In this document: positions 32,075-44,523 of the stretch, one piece after another
Numbering within the stretch: the stretch's first letter is position 1
Layout of the letters: every line of letters begins with the position of its first letter
Assembly: GCF_004664715.2 (NCBI RefSeq)
Contig: NC_051069.1
Span: 72,128,647-72,192,646 of the forward strand
Direction: 5' to 3'
DNA: 64,000 bases
Origin: Peromyscus leucopus
Lineage: Eukaryota > Chordata > Mammalia > Rodentia > Cricetidae
Position numbers and translations under genes: made by a program
Notes under the pieces: generated by a model
What the model saw: the letters and a program-made list of their open reading frames with translations, nothing else
Told to the model about the DNA's origin: nothing
Databases searched by the model: none

Positions 32075-32260
32075 AGGGATGGAAAGACTGTAAGAGCCAG
32101 AGGAGGAGAAGGAATGCTGCAAGATCGTGTCTTCTAGACACGACAGGGATGATGCACACATGAACTCAAGAGTTGCTTGCCCAAGTCCTACAAAACATCA
32201 GTCTACACACCAAAGTAGAGGTGAAGGATTTAACAAGACCTCACCCTAGGATGAAGAGCC
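32075..32260 (+). mobile_element. Rodent L1 3' UTR fragment
   Basis: 'gactgtaagagccagagg', 'tcttctagacacgacagg', 'cacacatgaactcaagag' match the part of the L1 3' UTR seen at 44440-44500 in the longer element. Confidence 0.65.
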
Positions 32261-32734
32261 ACAAATCAGTGGCTGCTAAGAGAGGGGAGGGATCAGTTTT
32301 CACCAGGGAAGAGCTGCCAGATAGGTTTCCTAATTCCCAAATGGTCACTGCTAAATACACGCAGCACTATTTAGACTCAGTAGGTTATTGTTGTTGTTGT
32401 TGGTGGTGGTGGTGGTGTGTGTATATAACAATAATAACTATAAAGAAGGGGTTATTAATTTGAGAGAGGGAGGTAATAGAGCCACGGGTGGCATTGTAGG
32501 GTCAAAGGGGGTTGTAAAAATGAATGAATGCAGTTTACTGACGTATGAAAGCCTTAAACAGATTAAAATACAAAAATAAAAGCCAAATAGTTATGGGGAA
32601 AAAGTGGCTGTGAAAATGAACGATAATATAAGGGATCAGAATAGAGGGGGGAGGAAGGAAAGGTATTTAAGGAAGAAAATTCCAGAAACAACATACCTGC
32701 AGCTATCACTTCCTAAGGACAGAAGAATCTCAGT
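32261..32734. other. Unclassified DNA with TTG/TGG repeat
   Basis: Simple repeat at 32386-32420 (TTG then TGG units). Otherwise nothing recognised. Confidence 0.45.
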
Positions 32735-32990
32735 GGCTAGCGATTAGTGCCTGCTCTCTGCTAGGCAGAATTCAAATTGTTTTCAAGGTGCCAACAGTTC
32801 TTAGCAGAGACAGGCAATGCTATTATTTCAGTTTTATAGTTGAGAAAACGATTATAAAGTGTAGGCAATCTGTCCAGGACATTTAGTAGATGTGGGATTT
32901 GAACCCAGAAATGTCAGAATTCCGAGGTGTGTATCTAGTTTAAGCTAACTCTCTGCACATTTGTATTAGCTGAACAAATAATCACCCACT
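32735..32990 (-). mobile_element. MIR SINE
   Basis: Reverse MIR: 'tctgctaggcagaattc', 'gctattatttcagttttatag', in pieces, 'ttgagaaaacgattataaag', and 'gggatttgaacccagaaatg' (B-box end). Nearly complete, old. Confidence 0.87.
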
Positions 32991-34377
32991 ATGAATTCAG
33001 TCACCTTGATCTATTTTAGACTAATTCTAAATACCATGCCAGTTTGAAAGAACAAATTAGTACCCGTAGCTATAAATATTCCTCTTAAAATTACACCATG
33101 ATTTCCTTTTTATGGCCTCTTCTCCTTCCCCCACCAAACTCCAGGACTAAATTGTCCCTCAATGTGGCCTTTATTGCAGAATACTTGAGTAGAACTAGAG
33201 GTGGATGGGAGTTTTAAAAAGTTAGAAAGCGTGGTCATTGCGTTCGAGTGAAGAACAGCAATATTGGTTCATCATAACTCATAGATGGATGCAGTTGAGA
33301 GCCACAGTGTTCTAGGTTCTCAGGAATCTATCTTGGGAGTTTGAAAGAAACCTGAAGGAAACTAAATTAATAGCTTGTCATGGGACAACTGGTTTACATT
33401 TCCCCTCAGTTTTAAGTCACAGCTTTAAAAGCTGTAACATTTTTTATTCAATTACAGGATGTCACTTATTTTCATAACCATACATTTATATACATATATT
33501 ACTTATAAATACATTTTTATGATGTTAGTTTTTTTAAATATTCAAAATTAGAACTTCAGATACTTGGGAACTAAAAGTCAATAAAATTTAACAGCCTGAG
33601 CCATACAATCTCATAACACAGCCACAGAGCACAGATCAATCTGAGCGGTCATATAAAAGATAACTTTTTGATAACTACAATTATTTTGATAGCTGTAGAA
33701 TTGTTTTCCATTAAGTAATGAAAATCTTAGGTCTGAGGACTGACATTTTTTTCTCTCAATTGTTTTTGCACTTAGAACCTAGAAAAATACTTCCTTTCTC
33801 TCAACTCCCATAGGCTCCCATTGTCAAATCCTATCCACATTATAACTGGCTGAAGTATGTGTGTCATCATTATGACCCTGCTGTCCCTAAGGTCTTTCAA
33901 GACACTGTCAGTACAGAGCACTTCGCTGGGCTCATGTCACAGGTTACTCACGTAGCTGTCAGCATGGCCCCAGCCACACAAATCAAGGCTGCTTCACATC
34001 ATTTTCCAAATGTTTTAACAGTAAAATAATGTCAGAATTTTAGAGTGTTCATGTCTGAGGATGAGTAACATAATCTTACAAATAAATTGAATCTAGTAAG
34101 AAATAGTTAAAATTTAATCTGTAACTACAAAAACAAAACAAAACAAAAATGAAAACACCAGGCTATAATAAGTTAGAGAAATTAAAGCAATTCAATGGTA
34201 GGCATCAAAAGACAATGTATGTAAAGTTAGAGTGAAACATGCATTTTATGACTGAATTATAAAGTATGTCATTCAAAAAAAAACCTCACTTTTCAAACTG
34301 GTAAAAATAAAAACTGATTTCTTTTTAAATTGCCATGTAACTAATCCATGAATAAAATTACTTTAAAAATTTTAATT
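32991..34377. other. AT-rich unclassified DNA
   Basis: No repeat or gene recognised. Confidence 0.45.
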
Positions 34378-34562
34378 TTATATATTTATTTTGTGAATGT
34401 ATGTGGGGGTGGGGATGTTTGAGCCATGGCACACATGTGGTGGGGGGTCAGCGGACAATGTCCAGGAAGCAGTTCTTTCCTCCCACCATGTATGTTCGAG
34501 GCATCCAACTTTGCATCAGGCTTGGTGGACAGTATCTTAACTGGCTAAGTAATCTTGCCAGC
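34378..34562 (-). mobile_element. B3 SINE
   Basis: Reverse B3: T/TTTA tail, 'catggcacacatgtggtgg', 'cttggtggacagtatcttaac', in pieces, 'agtaatcttgccagcc'. Confidence 0.83.
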
Positions 34563-35107
34563 CTGGGAACTGCTAGTCTTGACTCATACCTCATATGAAT
34601 ACAGAGGGAAATTTGAAAACAAAGGTCGTTTTACACAGCTACACTAAGACAAAGGATCATGTCTTTTTGACCCCCCATTTTTTTCAATAATCAGGCATCT
34701 TGGTTATGTTGACAACATTCAAATTTGCATCCCTGAGCAGATCTCCTTTTGCATCCTCAGATTCAGACAGCTTGGTGTTTCTCCGGGTTCCTTTTAAAGC
34801 GCTTGTGGGAACAACAAATTCAGCATGCCTAGATGATTCTGTGTCCCTGAGCCCTACACCTGCTGGTGTGTCTGGTAGTGTGGCCGGGCAGACAGGACCT
34901 CCAGCTGCTGGAACAGCAGCAGGGTAGGTTCTGGACTGCTCCTCCCCTCCTGTCAAACCCACTCAACCCTCAAGCGCTGCCTCTTCCACCTGCCCAGCAC
35001 TCTCACACTCATTCTCTTCCTCCTGACCCCCTGTCTGCTTCCTGTGGCCTCTGCTCTCCTCTCCTGTCCATTACCATCCTGACACTTGTCCTTAGGTCAT
35101 GCTGAAC
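34563..35107. other. Unclassified DNA with minus-strand ORF
   Basis: Contains a 92-codon minus-strand frame (34684-34962) ending NITKMPDY-stop. I do not recognise it and see no 3' AATAAA after it. See findings. Confidence 0.3.
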
Positions 35108-35585
35108 TGTGGTAATAATGTGTTCCCCAAAATATCGTGCACCCTAATAAATTTATCTGAGGTCAGAGACAGAACAGCCACTAGACAGACATAGAGGCCA
35201 GAGAATGGTGGCACTCACACCTTTAATCCTAGCATTCCAGAGGCAGAGATCTGCCTGGATCTCTGTGAGTTCAAGGCCACACTGGAAACAGCCAGGTGTA
35301 GTAACAAGAGCTTTAATCCCAGGAAATGATGGCAGAAAGTTATTTAAGGCATGAGGACCAGGAACTAGAGCTGGTTAAGCTTTTAGGCTTTTAGCAGCAG
35401 TTCAGGTGAGATTCATTCTGGATGAGGACTCAAAGGCTTCCAGTCTGAGTAAACAGGATCAGCTGAGGAATTGGCAAGGTGAGGTGGCTGTGGCTTGTTC
35501 TGCTTCTCTGATCTTCCAGCATTCACCCCAATAACTGGCCTCAGGTTTGATTTTATTAATAAGACCTGTTAAGATTCCTGCTACA
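35108..35585. mobile_element. Solo ERV LTR with B1-like interior, 6-bp TSD
   Basis: 478 bp from 'tgtggtaataatgtgttcc' to 'aagattcctgctaca', flanked by perfect ctgaac (35102-35107, 35586-35591). Inside, 35207-35330 carries B1-like pieces in the sense direction: 'acacctttaatcctagc', 'ctctgtgagttcaaggcc' and a second 'gctttaatcccagg'. A class II ERV LTR is the best fit. Orientation unresolved. Confidence 0.9.
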
Positions 35586-36643
35586 CTGAACTGTGCTGAG
35601 TTCCATGTGGAACAAGGTTCTTTGTTTTTTTTTTGTTTGTTTGTTTGTTTGTTTTTGTTTTTGGTGGGTGGGTGTTTTTGTCTATGTTGCTCCCTTGGCC
35701 TAGAGTGCACACCACGGTTCCCCATCTATCTACTGTCTTCAGTAGCCTCTCGGGGACACGTTCACATCATTTTCTCTTTCCCTAAATCACCCATCTTTAT
35801 TCTTCCATTGCTCAACTAGTTTTCCCTTTATCATGCAATTTAAATGGCCTTCACGTATCCATATTACTACTGAATTGTTAGCCAGGACCAAAGAACCTGG
35901 TGATGACTTTCATAAATATAAATGAATGAACATTTCGTCCATCAGAATCGCCAACTTTTAGTTTTCTTTTTGCCACATTCTGAACAAAGCTCCTCAGTTT
36001 GGGTTTTGACCAGAGGGTTCGCATAAGCTCTCCCGATCACCGTTAGCTGCACAGTTTAGACACTTTGCAAGGATCAGCTTTGTCCTCCCACTACTGAGTC
36101 CAGGGCAAGCACCCCTGATGAGTGAATCTTCATGTTCACTCCAGGCTACCCTAGGGACTTGTAGTGCTCTCTGTTGCATCCCAAGAGGCTCGGGGTTAGA
36201 TATTCAGTCACACATTTAATTAGGGAAAATATTAGCCAGTGCTAGGCCGCGTCATTCTTGGAGAACATGCTCCCACATTGCTTCCCCAAGTGGAGAGGTT
36301 GTGGTCTGACGTGGTCTTTTGTCACAGTTGGCTTCTTATCTGAATTTTCGCTATGGGCTTCTGGTGTCTTCTCTTGGCCACCTCATAACTGGCCTGGGCT
36401 TTGGCTTCCCGCCAGTGCCCTCACCCTCCTTGTTTGGAGCTCGTGGGCTTGCTGCTTGTCTGGTCTTGATCCCGGCAAGCTCAAGGCAGGGTGTAGCCAT
36501 GGTCGCTAGCTGCAGCTGAGTCCTCCCTCTCACTTTCCCATTCTGCTTCACATCCACAGCCACATGACCACCACAGCACCCTAAAAAGGAAGGCACCCGT
36601 CTGTCACCTTCAAAGCCTTTCAGAGTGAGTTGCATTTTTTGTT
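35586..36643. other. Unclassified non-coding DNA
   Basis: GTTT simple repeat at 35624-35665. Several overlapping short frames near 36260-36680 have no recognised domain. Confidence 0.4.
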
Positions 36644-36770
36644 TATTTATTAATTTTTTTTTTTTTTGAGACAGGGTCATGAGCTTCAGATTGGCTGAGG
36701 AAGACTTGGGTTTCCAGTCTTCCTATCTCCACTTCCCTAGTGCTGGGATTCCAGGTGTGTTTTGAGGGTT
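36644..36770 (-). mobile_element. Degenerate B1/B4-related SINE
   Basis: T-rich tail, 'gagacagggtcatgagc', 'ttccctagtgctgggattcc', 'aggtgtgttttgag'. Central part diverged. Confidence 0.6.
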
Positions 36771-38341
36771 GCAAACTGAATAACCTCATTTCTCTTAACT
36801 GATATTTCCCCGTCTCACCTACTGGACATTTATATTATATTATTATTATAATTATAATATATTATTATATTATATGTATTATAAATGTTAGGATTCACGA
36901 CAACCGTATGTTACATGTGTGTATGTTTTTCATAATCACTTTTCAGAGCCTCAGTTCCTTTTGGGAAATGATAATTATTTAGGTTTTTCTGCTCCTCTTA
37001 CCTGGTTCCAAGACACTGTCAGGACTTCGTGTGGGTGGATGAGCTATGTGGTACAAAGAGTGGCTTTCTGACTTTTAACTGTAGGGTGGTCCTGAGGGAC
37101 CCACAGAGGGCTTGGAAGTCGGATGCCTGTGTGGTCCTTGGGCTTGTGAGTGCTGGTGATTCCTTTGTACCCACCACTTGTCCACTTGCCTGTGTGTGCC
37201 TCATCTCTGGACTCTGGTAGCCCGGTGGTCCTTTCTTTAACCACCAAGAGCCACACAGGCTAAAGAGGCAAGAGTGCAGACGTATTGTTCTAGGTAACTG
37301 TCTTCTCACCTCCTGTCTCCTCCTGTTGCTCCAGAGGGAAGAAGAGTCCATCCACCAGCTTTGAGTGTTCCACAGTGTAGCTGCTCTACCAAACGTTTGG
37401 CAGGGCTTCGACCTGGAAGAGAGGGTTGAGAGCGGGACTCATCTTCTCCCTCCATTCCTCTTCTCTGCTCAGAAGCTTGCCTGGGCTCAGATGGGCTGAC
37501 ATCTCTCTATTCTCTGTTCTTTCCAAGCCACAAGGTCTTTCCTCAGATCTTATCCTCAAGTCTCTCCTTGCCTGAAACTTGGCAGTTTCCATGAATAAAG
37601 TCAACATGGGCTAAAAAATATTCAGCAGATTGTTGAATCTTTTGATAGGTCTGAATGTCAGGATATGAGAGTAGGAAGCAGACTTATTATGCCTGCTTTG
37701 AGTACTGAAATTTGAATATTGAAGTTTTATTTGTTTTTATAGTCTAGATTTGTTATAACTCCACTGTCCTAAGGAGAATGCATGAAAGCTACACATTAAG
37801 AAATGTAAAGGGAAAACTCATTAGTATATGACAAAATGTTCCCCTTAAAGTATTGAATTGAAAAAAAAAACACATTAACAAATTTCACTTATTTGAACTT
37901 ATTTTTAATAGTGAAGTCAGTATGAATTAGCAAAATGTTTAATATTAAAGAAAGAATTAAGTATGTAGAAAAATGTAAAATATTAGATGTAAGAAAGGGT
38001 TGCCTGTTATTGAACTTTGGAGGGGTTAAGCTGCATGTATTTTATAGAGATCAATGTCCATTTTACACATGTGTTGACATACATAAAAGTTACAGATGTA
38101 TCACATATGTATTAATTGTTTTACATATATGAATCAATTTCCCAACTGATTTTACAGAGGAGAAAATAACACACAGATTTATGGATTGTCAAATGTCAAA
38201 TATTTGTCTAGGTTTTTCTGATGCTAGAATGAATGAATAACTTCCACAAAAACTCTTCTTACATAGAATGAGTAAGTTCAGAGTTCTAATTAGCATCAGT
38301 GTGAGGACTATAGTTAGTGATAGTTGTGTCTAGTGTGAAGA
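36771..38341. other. Unclassified non-coding DNA
   Basis: AT-only tract at 36828-36892. 'ccatgaataaagtcaacatg' at 37590 holds an AATAAA but no transcript body is recognised upstream. Nothing else. Confidence 0.4.
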
Positions 38342-38366
38342 TTTTTTTTTTTTTTTTTTTTTTTTT
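38342..38366 (+). repeat. Poly(T) tract
   Basis: 25 T, 28 bases before a second T run (38395-38423). Confidence 0.95.
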
Positions 38367-38384
38367 AAGTGAGTAGACATGGCT

Positions 38385-38393
38385 TGTACCAGG

Positions 38394-38426
<33 letters not shown>

Positions 38427-38910
38427 GCCACCAACCAGCTCCTAAATCATGACACAGAGACTTCCTATTAGTTATGAATGCTTGGCCATATCTTAGCTCT
38501 TACTTTAATCTGTTTCTCTTTATCTATGTTTTGCCTCGGGACATTTTACCTTTTTTTTTTCTGTATATTTTACTCTCCTGCTGTCTTTATGTCTGTCTGT
38601 CTGGCAGCTGCCTGGCTTCTGGCCCCAGGCATGTCTTCCTCTTTCTCATCTTTCTACTCTCCTACTTCTCTCAAGCCTAGATTCCTCCTTCTATTTATTC
38701 TCTCTGCCTGCCAGCCCTGCCTATCCCTTTCCTGCCTAGCTATTGGCCGTTCAGCTCTTTAATAGACGAATCAGGTGCCTTAGGCAGGCAAAGTGAAACA
38801 AATGCAACACATCTCTACATAATTAAACACACGTCCTTACACAGTTAAAGTAATATTACATAGCACAAACAAATGTAGCACATCTTTACATAGTTAAGTA
38901 TTCTACGACA
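38385..38910. mobile_element. Cricetid-type ERV LTR
   Basis: After a second T run (38395-38423): 'gccaccaaccagctcctaaa', 'catgacacagagacttcc', 'cctgcctagctattggccg', 'gcaggcaaagtgaaacaaatg', ending near 'attctacgaca'. I recognise the order from cricetid LTRs. The edges are inferred and no clean duplication is seen. Confidence 0.65.
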
Positions 38911-39063
38911 GCAGCTGCTCTTGCCACAGGTGCATGGGATAGTGATTGTGCAACTATTTGAGATGGTGGATATGTTAATTTTTCACAGTAGTAACTATTT
39001 CGCTACATATGTGTTTTATAACATCATGTTGTATATCTTAAATACGAACAATATAGGATCCAT

Positions 39064-39453
39064 TGTAGGCGGAAGTAAGTTACTCTCCTGCCTGCCTATT
39101 CCCAAATACCCAGCAGCTGCTTCCAAAATAATTGACTCAGAGGCTTAATATTAATTATAATTGTTTGGCCAATGGCTCAGGCTTATTATTGGCTAGCTCT
39201 TTCATTTACATTAAGCCATAATTCTTATCTATGTTTAGCCACATGGCTTGGTACCTTTTCTCAAAATGACATTCTCTTCTTGCTTCCTCTGTGTCTGCCT
39301 GGCAACTCCTGACTCCGCCCTTCCTCTTCCCAGCATTCTCCTAGGCTGCTTACCCTGCCTATACTTCCTGCCTGGTTACTGGCCAATCAATGCTTTATTA
39401 AGCCAATTCAAGTGACAAATCTTTACAGTGTACAAGGACATTATCCCACAGCA
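39064..39453. mobile_element. Solo ERV LTR, 6-bp TSD
   Basis: 390 bp from 'tgtaggcggaag' to 'ttatcccacagca', flanked by perfect atccat (39058-39063, 39454-39459). Internal 'agccacatggcttggtacc' and 'ggttactggccaatcaatgc' relate it to the LTR at 53597. No internal ERV sequence. Confidence 0.93.
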
Positions 39454-40439
39454 ATCCATTAAAAAAATCAATCTTTAAAAATAAATTGTATGAAGACCCC
39501 TTTACTAATAAATGAAAGACTGAAACTAGTATATTTTATATAGAAATGACCTGACAATCTTTGAAAACATTTTCTTTTATTCTTCTAGCATGGAAGTTTC
39601 CACTGTTTATTTTCTTTAGATTTCATAAGTGTTGTAATGAAAAGAGTGGTTACTGGATTTGCCTACCTATTCATAAAATCCACTTTAGAAGGATTTGCCT
39701 TTATGCATTTTACTGTATGATTTCACAAATTAAACATAATGATTCCTTATTATATGTGCCATTTAATCCACTTTCCCTAGGCACTTTATGATTACAAGGC
39801 ATAAACATGTTTACTCTAGTCACAATTTTTTTTTGTAAAAAAAAGTCAAAGGTCATAGACATCATTTGCCAAATAACTGACTGGATTGGCACAATGTAGA
39901 TGCTTTCAGATGCTGGATCTAAAGCTAAGGTGTGTAGAAACATGATGTGCATGTGAAGCACTTGCTTTGGAATAGAGGCTGAATATTCAGCATAGGCTGA
40001 GATTTTACAAGAGAGGTAGCTTTTTGAACATTGGAACTTTTAAAACAAAAAGTTTTAATTATACAAAATAATTTAAGCTTTCTAAAATAGATAAAAATGA
40101 CAATCAAAAATAATTTAAACTTTCTCACTCCAGTGTCTGAGGTCCTCAGTTCTCACATCATTTTTCAGTTAAAGGAACAAAGGCTCCTTGGAAAACTGGA
40201 TGGCTTTCAAGCTTGGCCAGGGACTCTACAAGTTGAGCCCAAAATATTTGGGTAGCAGAAAGATGTCCTGAACATACATGTTCACAAAAGTGAGCAAAGG
40301 AACACAAAGTCAAGAGTATGAAGAGATGAGACAATGTGAGCAATAAAGCCAGATAGGATTAAACACCAAATTATGGAATAAATGCCCATGAATCCAGACC
40401 AATATAAATCAAAGGTTAAATCAATCAGTAAATAGAGAG
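39454..40439. other. AT-rich unclassified DNA
   Basis: Nothing recognised. Confidence 0.4.
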
Positions 40440-40580
40440 CTGAACCTGGCAACGATGTACCATAGTCCCAGCTACTCATAAGCTCAAGGCAATAGAACTA
40501 CAAAGTCAAAGTGTGCTTGGACAACAGGGGCCTGTTAGAGTAACTTAGAGGGATCCTGCCTTAAAACAAACAGCAGAAAG
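40440..40580 (+). mobile_element. Degenerate B1/B4-related SINE
   Basis: 'catagtcccagctactcat', 'gctcaaggcaatagaac', 'gatcctgccttaaaac' in SINE order. Confidence 0.45.
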
Positions 40581-40869
40581 AGCCTAGCATACTTATAGCC
40601 TGATTTTAATCCCCCCAAATAAAGGAACAAATAAATGAAGGAGAAGCAAATCTCTCATGCAGAAGAAAGCCCCAAAATTGTTCAAAAGGTCACTGGGGAG
40701 ATGGGGCCTCAGGAACTTCTTTAAAAGGAAGAAGCCTGATAAACCCACCTTTCCCATGTAATGAGTAACCACGGTGTAGCAATTTCATGACTTCCATCCT
40801 GGAGGGATGCTAGTCAAGACTCTGTAAGTAAACAAAAGAAACAAAACAATACTTTTTTTTTTTTTTGCC

Positions 40870-41110
40870 AACATCAGGACTAGGGAAATGTATCAGTGGG
40901 TAAAGCAACTTACCACCCATGAGAAATGAAGTTTGGATAAACCAGGCACCTTCTTGTAATCTCAGTGCTTGGGAGGTATAGACAGGAGTTTTCTAGGCAG
41001 AGTAGCCAAATCCCCCAGTCCTGAGCTCCAAGTAGAGAGAGAGTCCCTAACTCATTAAATACAATAGAGTGTAATCAAGGAGAACGGCTGTGTTTTGTAT
41101 GGTCTAGTGA
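40870..41110 (+). mobile_element. B4-type composite SINE, diverged
   Basis: 'tatcagtgggtaaagcaac', 'ttcttgtaatctcagtgc', 'ttgggaggtatagacagg' in the order of the composite at 27256. The 3' half is poorly preserved. Confidence 0.45.
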
Positions 41111-41178
41111 AGGTTCTGGTAGTGATATTTTGGGTTTCAAATGAATGAGATTACTAAGTATGTACCAAGCAAAAGTAA

Positions 41179-41197
41179 AAAAAAAAAAAAAAAAAAG
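41179..41197 (+). repeat. Poly(A) tract
   Basis: A run of about 19; the source element is unclear. Confidence 0.8.
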
Positions 41198-41669
41198 CAA
41201 GTCATAGATACCAAAACATCAAATCAGGTGCTCATGACCCCCATCAGAAGTCACAGGAAGGCAGTCAGTCAGTAGGAGTACCAGACTGAGAGCTCCATGG
41301 ATGAGCTCTGGCTTTTCATTCCCACCACAGGTATGTTTATTCCGTGGGATAATCACAGTTTCAACCTCTGTTGAAAATGCTTTACTCACTAGCTGTTCTC
41401 AAGAGCTACATGTTCTTAATACCCTCTAATTGTGTGTTGTTTTCTTTTCTCCCCTGTCATAGTTAGGGGGCAGCTTTTTCAAAAAATAAAAGGAAAGAAA
41501 GAGAAAAATTGAAGATTAAAAGAGAAATAGGAAGCACACGAACCAATCACAGTGTGGAGATCTTATTGGATACTGAATGAGACAAACTACAAAAAAAAAA
41601 TAAATAAAATTATGAAACACCGAGAAATTTTAACAAACACTAACAGTTTAATGATATTAAGAAAATATT
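41198..41669. other. Unclassified non-coding DNA
   Basis: Possibly more decayed L1 near its right end. Nothing firm. Confidence 0.35.
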
Positions 41670-41702
41670 GATCTTAAAGGGACAATTATCAGCTTCATAT
41701 GG

Positions 41703-41725
41703 AAACACACACACACACACACACA
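41703..41725 (+). repeat. (CA)n microsatellite
   Basis: Eleven or so CA units replacing an A-rich ORF2 stretch. Confidence 0.93.
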
Positions 41726-41828
41726 AAACAAAACAGGATAGCTAAAAGAATTCTGAATAATAAAAGAACTGCTGGAGATATCACCACCCTGGTTTCAAAC
41801 TGTAGTTTGTAAAGAGTTACTATAGTAA

Positions 41829-42009
41829 GCCGGGTGGTGGTGGTACATGCTTCTAATCCCAGCACTCCGGAGGCAGAGCCAGGAAGATCATGTGAGTTTC
41901 AAGGTCAGCCTTGTCTACAGAGCAAGCTCTAGGACAGGCACCAACACTACACAAAGAAACCCTTTCTCGAAAAACCAAAACCAAAACCAAAACCAAACCA
42001 AACAAAAAA
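41829..42009 (+). mobile_element. B1 SINE
   Basis: Sense B1 with 'gctctaggacaggcaccaac' (cricetid-type interior) and a CCAAAA tail. Flanks 'agagttactatagtaa' and 'agagttatagtaa' form a target duplication that differs by 3 bp. Confidence 0.96.
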
Positions 42010-44518
42010 GAGTTATAGTAATTAAAAACAGCATGGTATTTGCATGAAAATGGACTCATTGATCAATGAAATAAAATTGAAGACCCAGACATAAGTCTAC
42101 ACACATGTGGATATCTGATGTTTCTTTTTATATAGAAGCCAGAAACACACTGGAAAAAAGACAGCATCATCAACAAATGGTGAGGGACAAACTGGATAGC
42201 TACATGTAGAAAAATACAAATAGATCCATACTTATCACCCTGCACAAAACTCAACTTCAGATGGGTCAAGGGCCTCAACATAACACTGAATCTGATAGAA
42301 GAGAAAGTGGGGAATAGCCTTGAATGTATTGGTACAGAAGACTTTCTGAACAGGCAATAAGACCAACAATTTGTACATGGAACCTCATGAAACTGAAAAG
42401 CTTCTGTAAGGCAAAGGACATCACTCAGACAAAGCAGCAGCCTACAGAATGGAAAAAATATTTTATCTAAATATATATCTAATAGATGACTAATATCCAA
42501 AATATATAAAGAGATAAAAAAAAACTGCTGGACATTGAGAAAACAAGTAACCCAGTTAAAAATGGGGTATAGATCTAAACAACAAAATTCACAGAAGAGA
42601 AAACTCAAATGGCTGAGAAGCACATAAATGTTCAACATCCTTAGTCATTAGGGAAATGCAAATCAAAACTACTTTGAGATTTCATCCATATCCAGCAGGA
42701 TGGCCAAGACCAATAAAACAAATGTCAGTTCATGCTAGTGAGGATGTGACCTAAGAGGAGCATTCATCCATTGCTGGTGGAATTGCAAACTTGTACAGTC
42801 CCTATGGAAATCAGTGTGGTGTTCATCAGAAAGATGAGACTCCAACTACCTCAAGATTCAGCTATACCACTGTTGGGAATATACCCAAAGAATGCTTCAC
42901 CCTACCATAGAGACACTCGCTCAACCATGTTCATTACTTCCCAATTCATAACGGTCATAATTAGAAAAGGCTAGATGTCTGTCAATGAGTGAATGGATAA
43001 AGAAGATGTGGTACAAAACAGAATATTACTCACCTGTTAAATGAATCATGAAATTCACAGGTAAATAGATGGAGCTAGGAAAAAAATCATCCCGAGTGAG
43101 GTAGCTAGACCCCAAAAGACAAATGTGGTATATATTTGCTTATAAGTGCATGTCAACTGGTCAGTCTTCAATAAGCAGACTACAATTCATATAATTGCGA
43201 AGGTTAGGTATATAGTAAGGGACTAGGATTGAGGGATATCTCTAGGAAGGGAGAATAGAATAGAAAGTTATGGATGGATGGGGACAGGCTGGAATAGGAA
43301 GATCAAATGGGGAAGGGGAGGGAATACGGGGAGGGACAGTTAAAACTAAGGGCCTTTTGAGAGGTCATATGGAAAGCTAATACAGTAGAAAGTTCTTAAA
43401 ATATATGCATATAAGAAATCTGAACAAAATCATCAAATAACAGGTAAGACAAAGCCCTAACTAGACATCTCTCCCCCAAATGAAGCCTCCAATGCTGCGA
43501 ATGGATTACATATAATCCTGTTGTTGGCCATAAGGGACCCATGGGAACCCCTAAACAACCCAGACAATTACCAAGACTATTGGTTGATCTCCACAAACTG
43601 ATAGATAGTAAGGCCTTTCGCTGACCACCACACCTACATAACTGAACACAGAGAAGGTGAACTAGGGCCTACCTAGAGCCTTCAACTCTGCTGATGGTGT
43701 CATGTGGTACCAGAAGGCACTCTACACATTGCCAAAGAAAAGTAAACACCAACCCAGCTACAAACTCTGCAGTCTACAATAGTGACCTGTGCTGTTTTTA
43801 ATCAAACTCTGAAATGTTATTGATTTATGTTTTTTTTTTTTAACTAAATCTCAATCTTCCGATTAAGATTCAGAAGCCAGATGTTGGGGTGAAAGCCTGC
43901 TAGCTCAGAGAGGCAGAGAAAGCACCCAGCTGACCTTCATGCTCTGCTGACCCCACCCCAAAATAAAACAAAACAACAATAACAAAAACAAAAAACGAAA
44001 AAACCAGACCTACCTGCCAGATACACTGGTGCAATAGTAGCATAAAAGTTACAGAAGTAACCGACCATTGTCTGATTGGAATTAAGTCTCACTCCTGGAG
44101 ACGGAGCCTGTCCTAGACGCTGGCTACCAGCCAAGAACCTAAGACTGGATAGGCAACGGACCTGGGAGAAAAACCGAACACTGCCCTTCTGCTAAAGGAG
44201 CACAGCAACAAAATGACTCCTAATGCCGTTCTGATAGACTCCTAGAGCAGGGTCTCAGTCAGCCATCAGCAGAGAAGCTTCTTCCTGTAGTGGACGGGAG
44301 CAAACACAGAGAGCCACAGCCGTACAGCGTGCCGAGAATGAGAGACCTTGGAACGCTCAGTCCTAAGTGGGCTGTCTCCATCAATTCCCTTCCCTCTGGG
44401 GTCAGAAGACTCTGCCGAAGTAGAATAGAGGATAACAAGGAAACAATGTCTTCCAGACCCAACAGGACTGACACAACACGCGAACTCACAGAGACTGTGG
44501 CAGGATCCACCGGGCCTG

Positions 44519-44523
44519 CACAG
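44519..44523. repeat. LTR target-site duplication, left
   Basis: cacag, repeated at 44874-44878. Removing the insert restores the L1 UTR order 'gggcctgcacaggtctaag'. Confidence 0.88.

Noticed and set aside
37590..37620. AATAAA as a gene's poly(A) signal
   Set aside because: No coding region, retrocopy or repeat end is recognisable upstream, and a lone hexamer is expected by chance.
42063..42638. 191-codon minus-strand ORF, the longest in the window
   Set aside because: It is the antisense of L1 ORF2 sequence, and the plus strand aligns throughout to the known ORF2 order.
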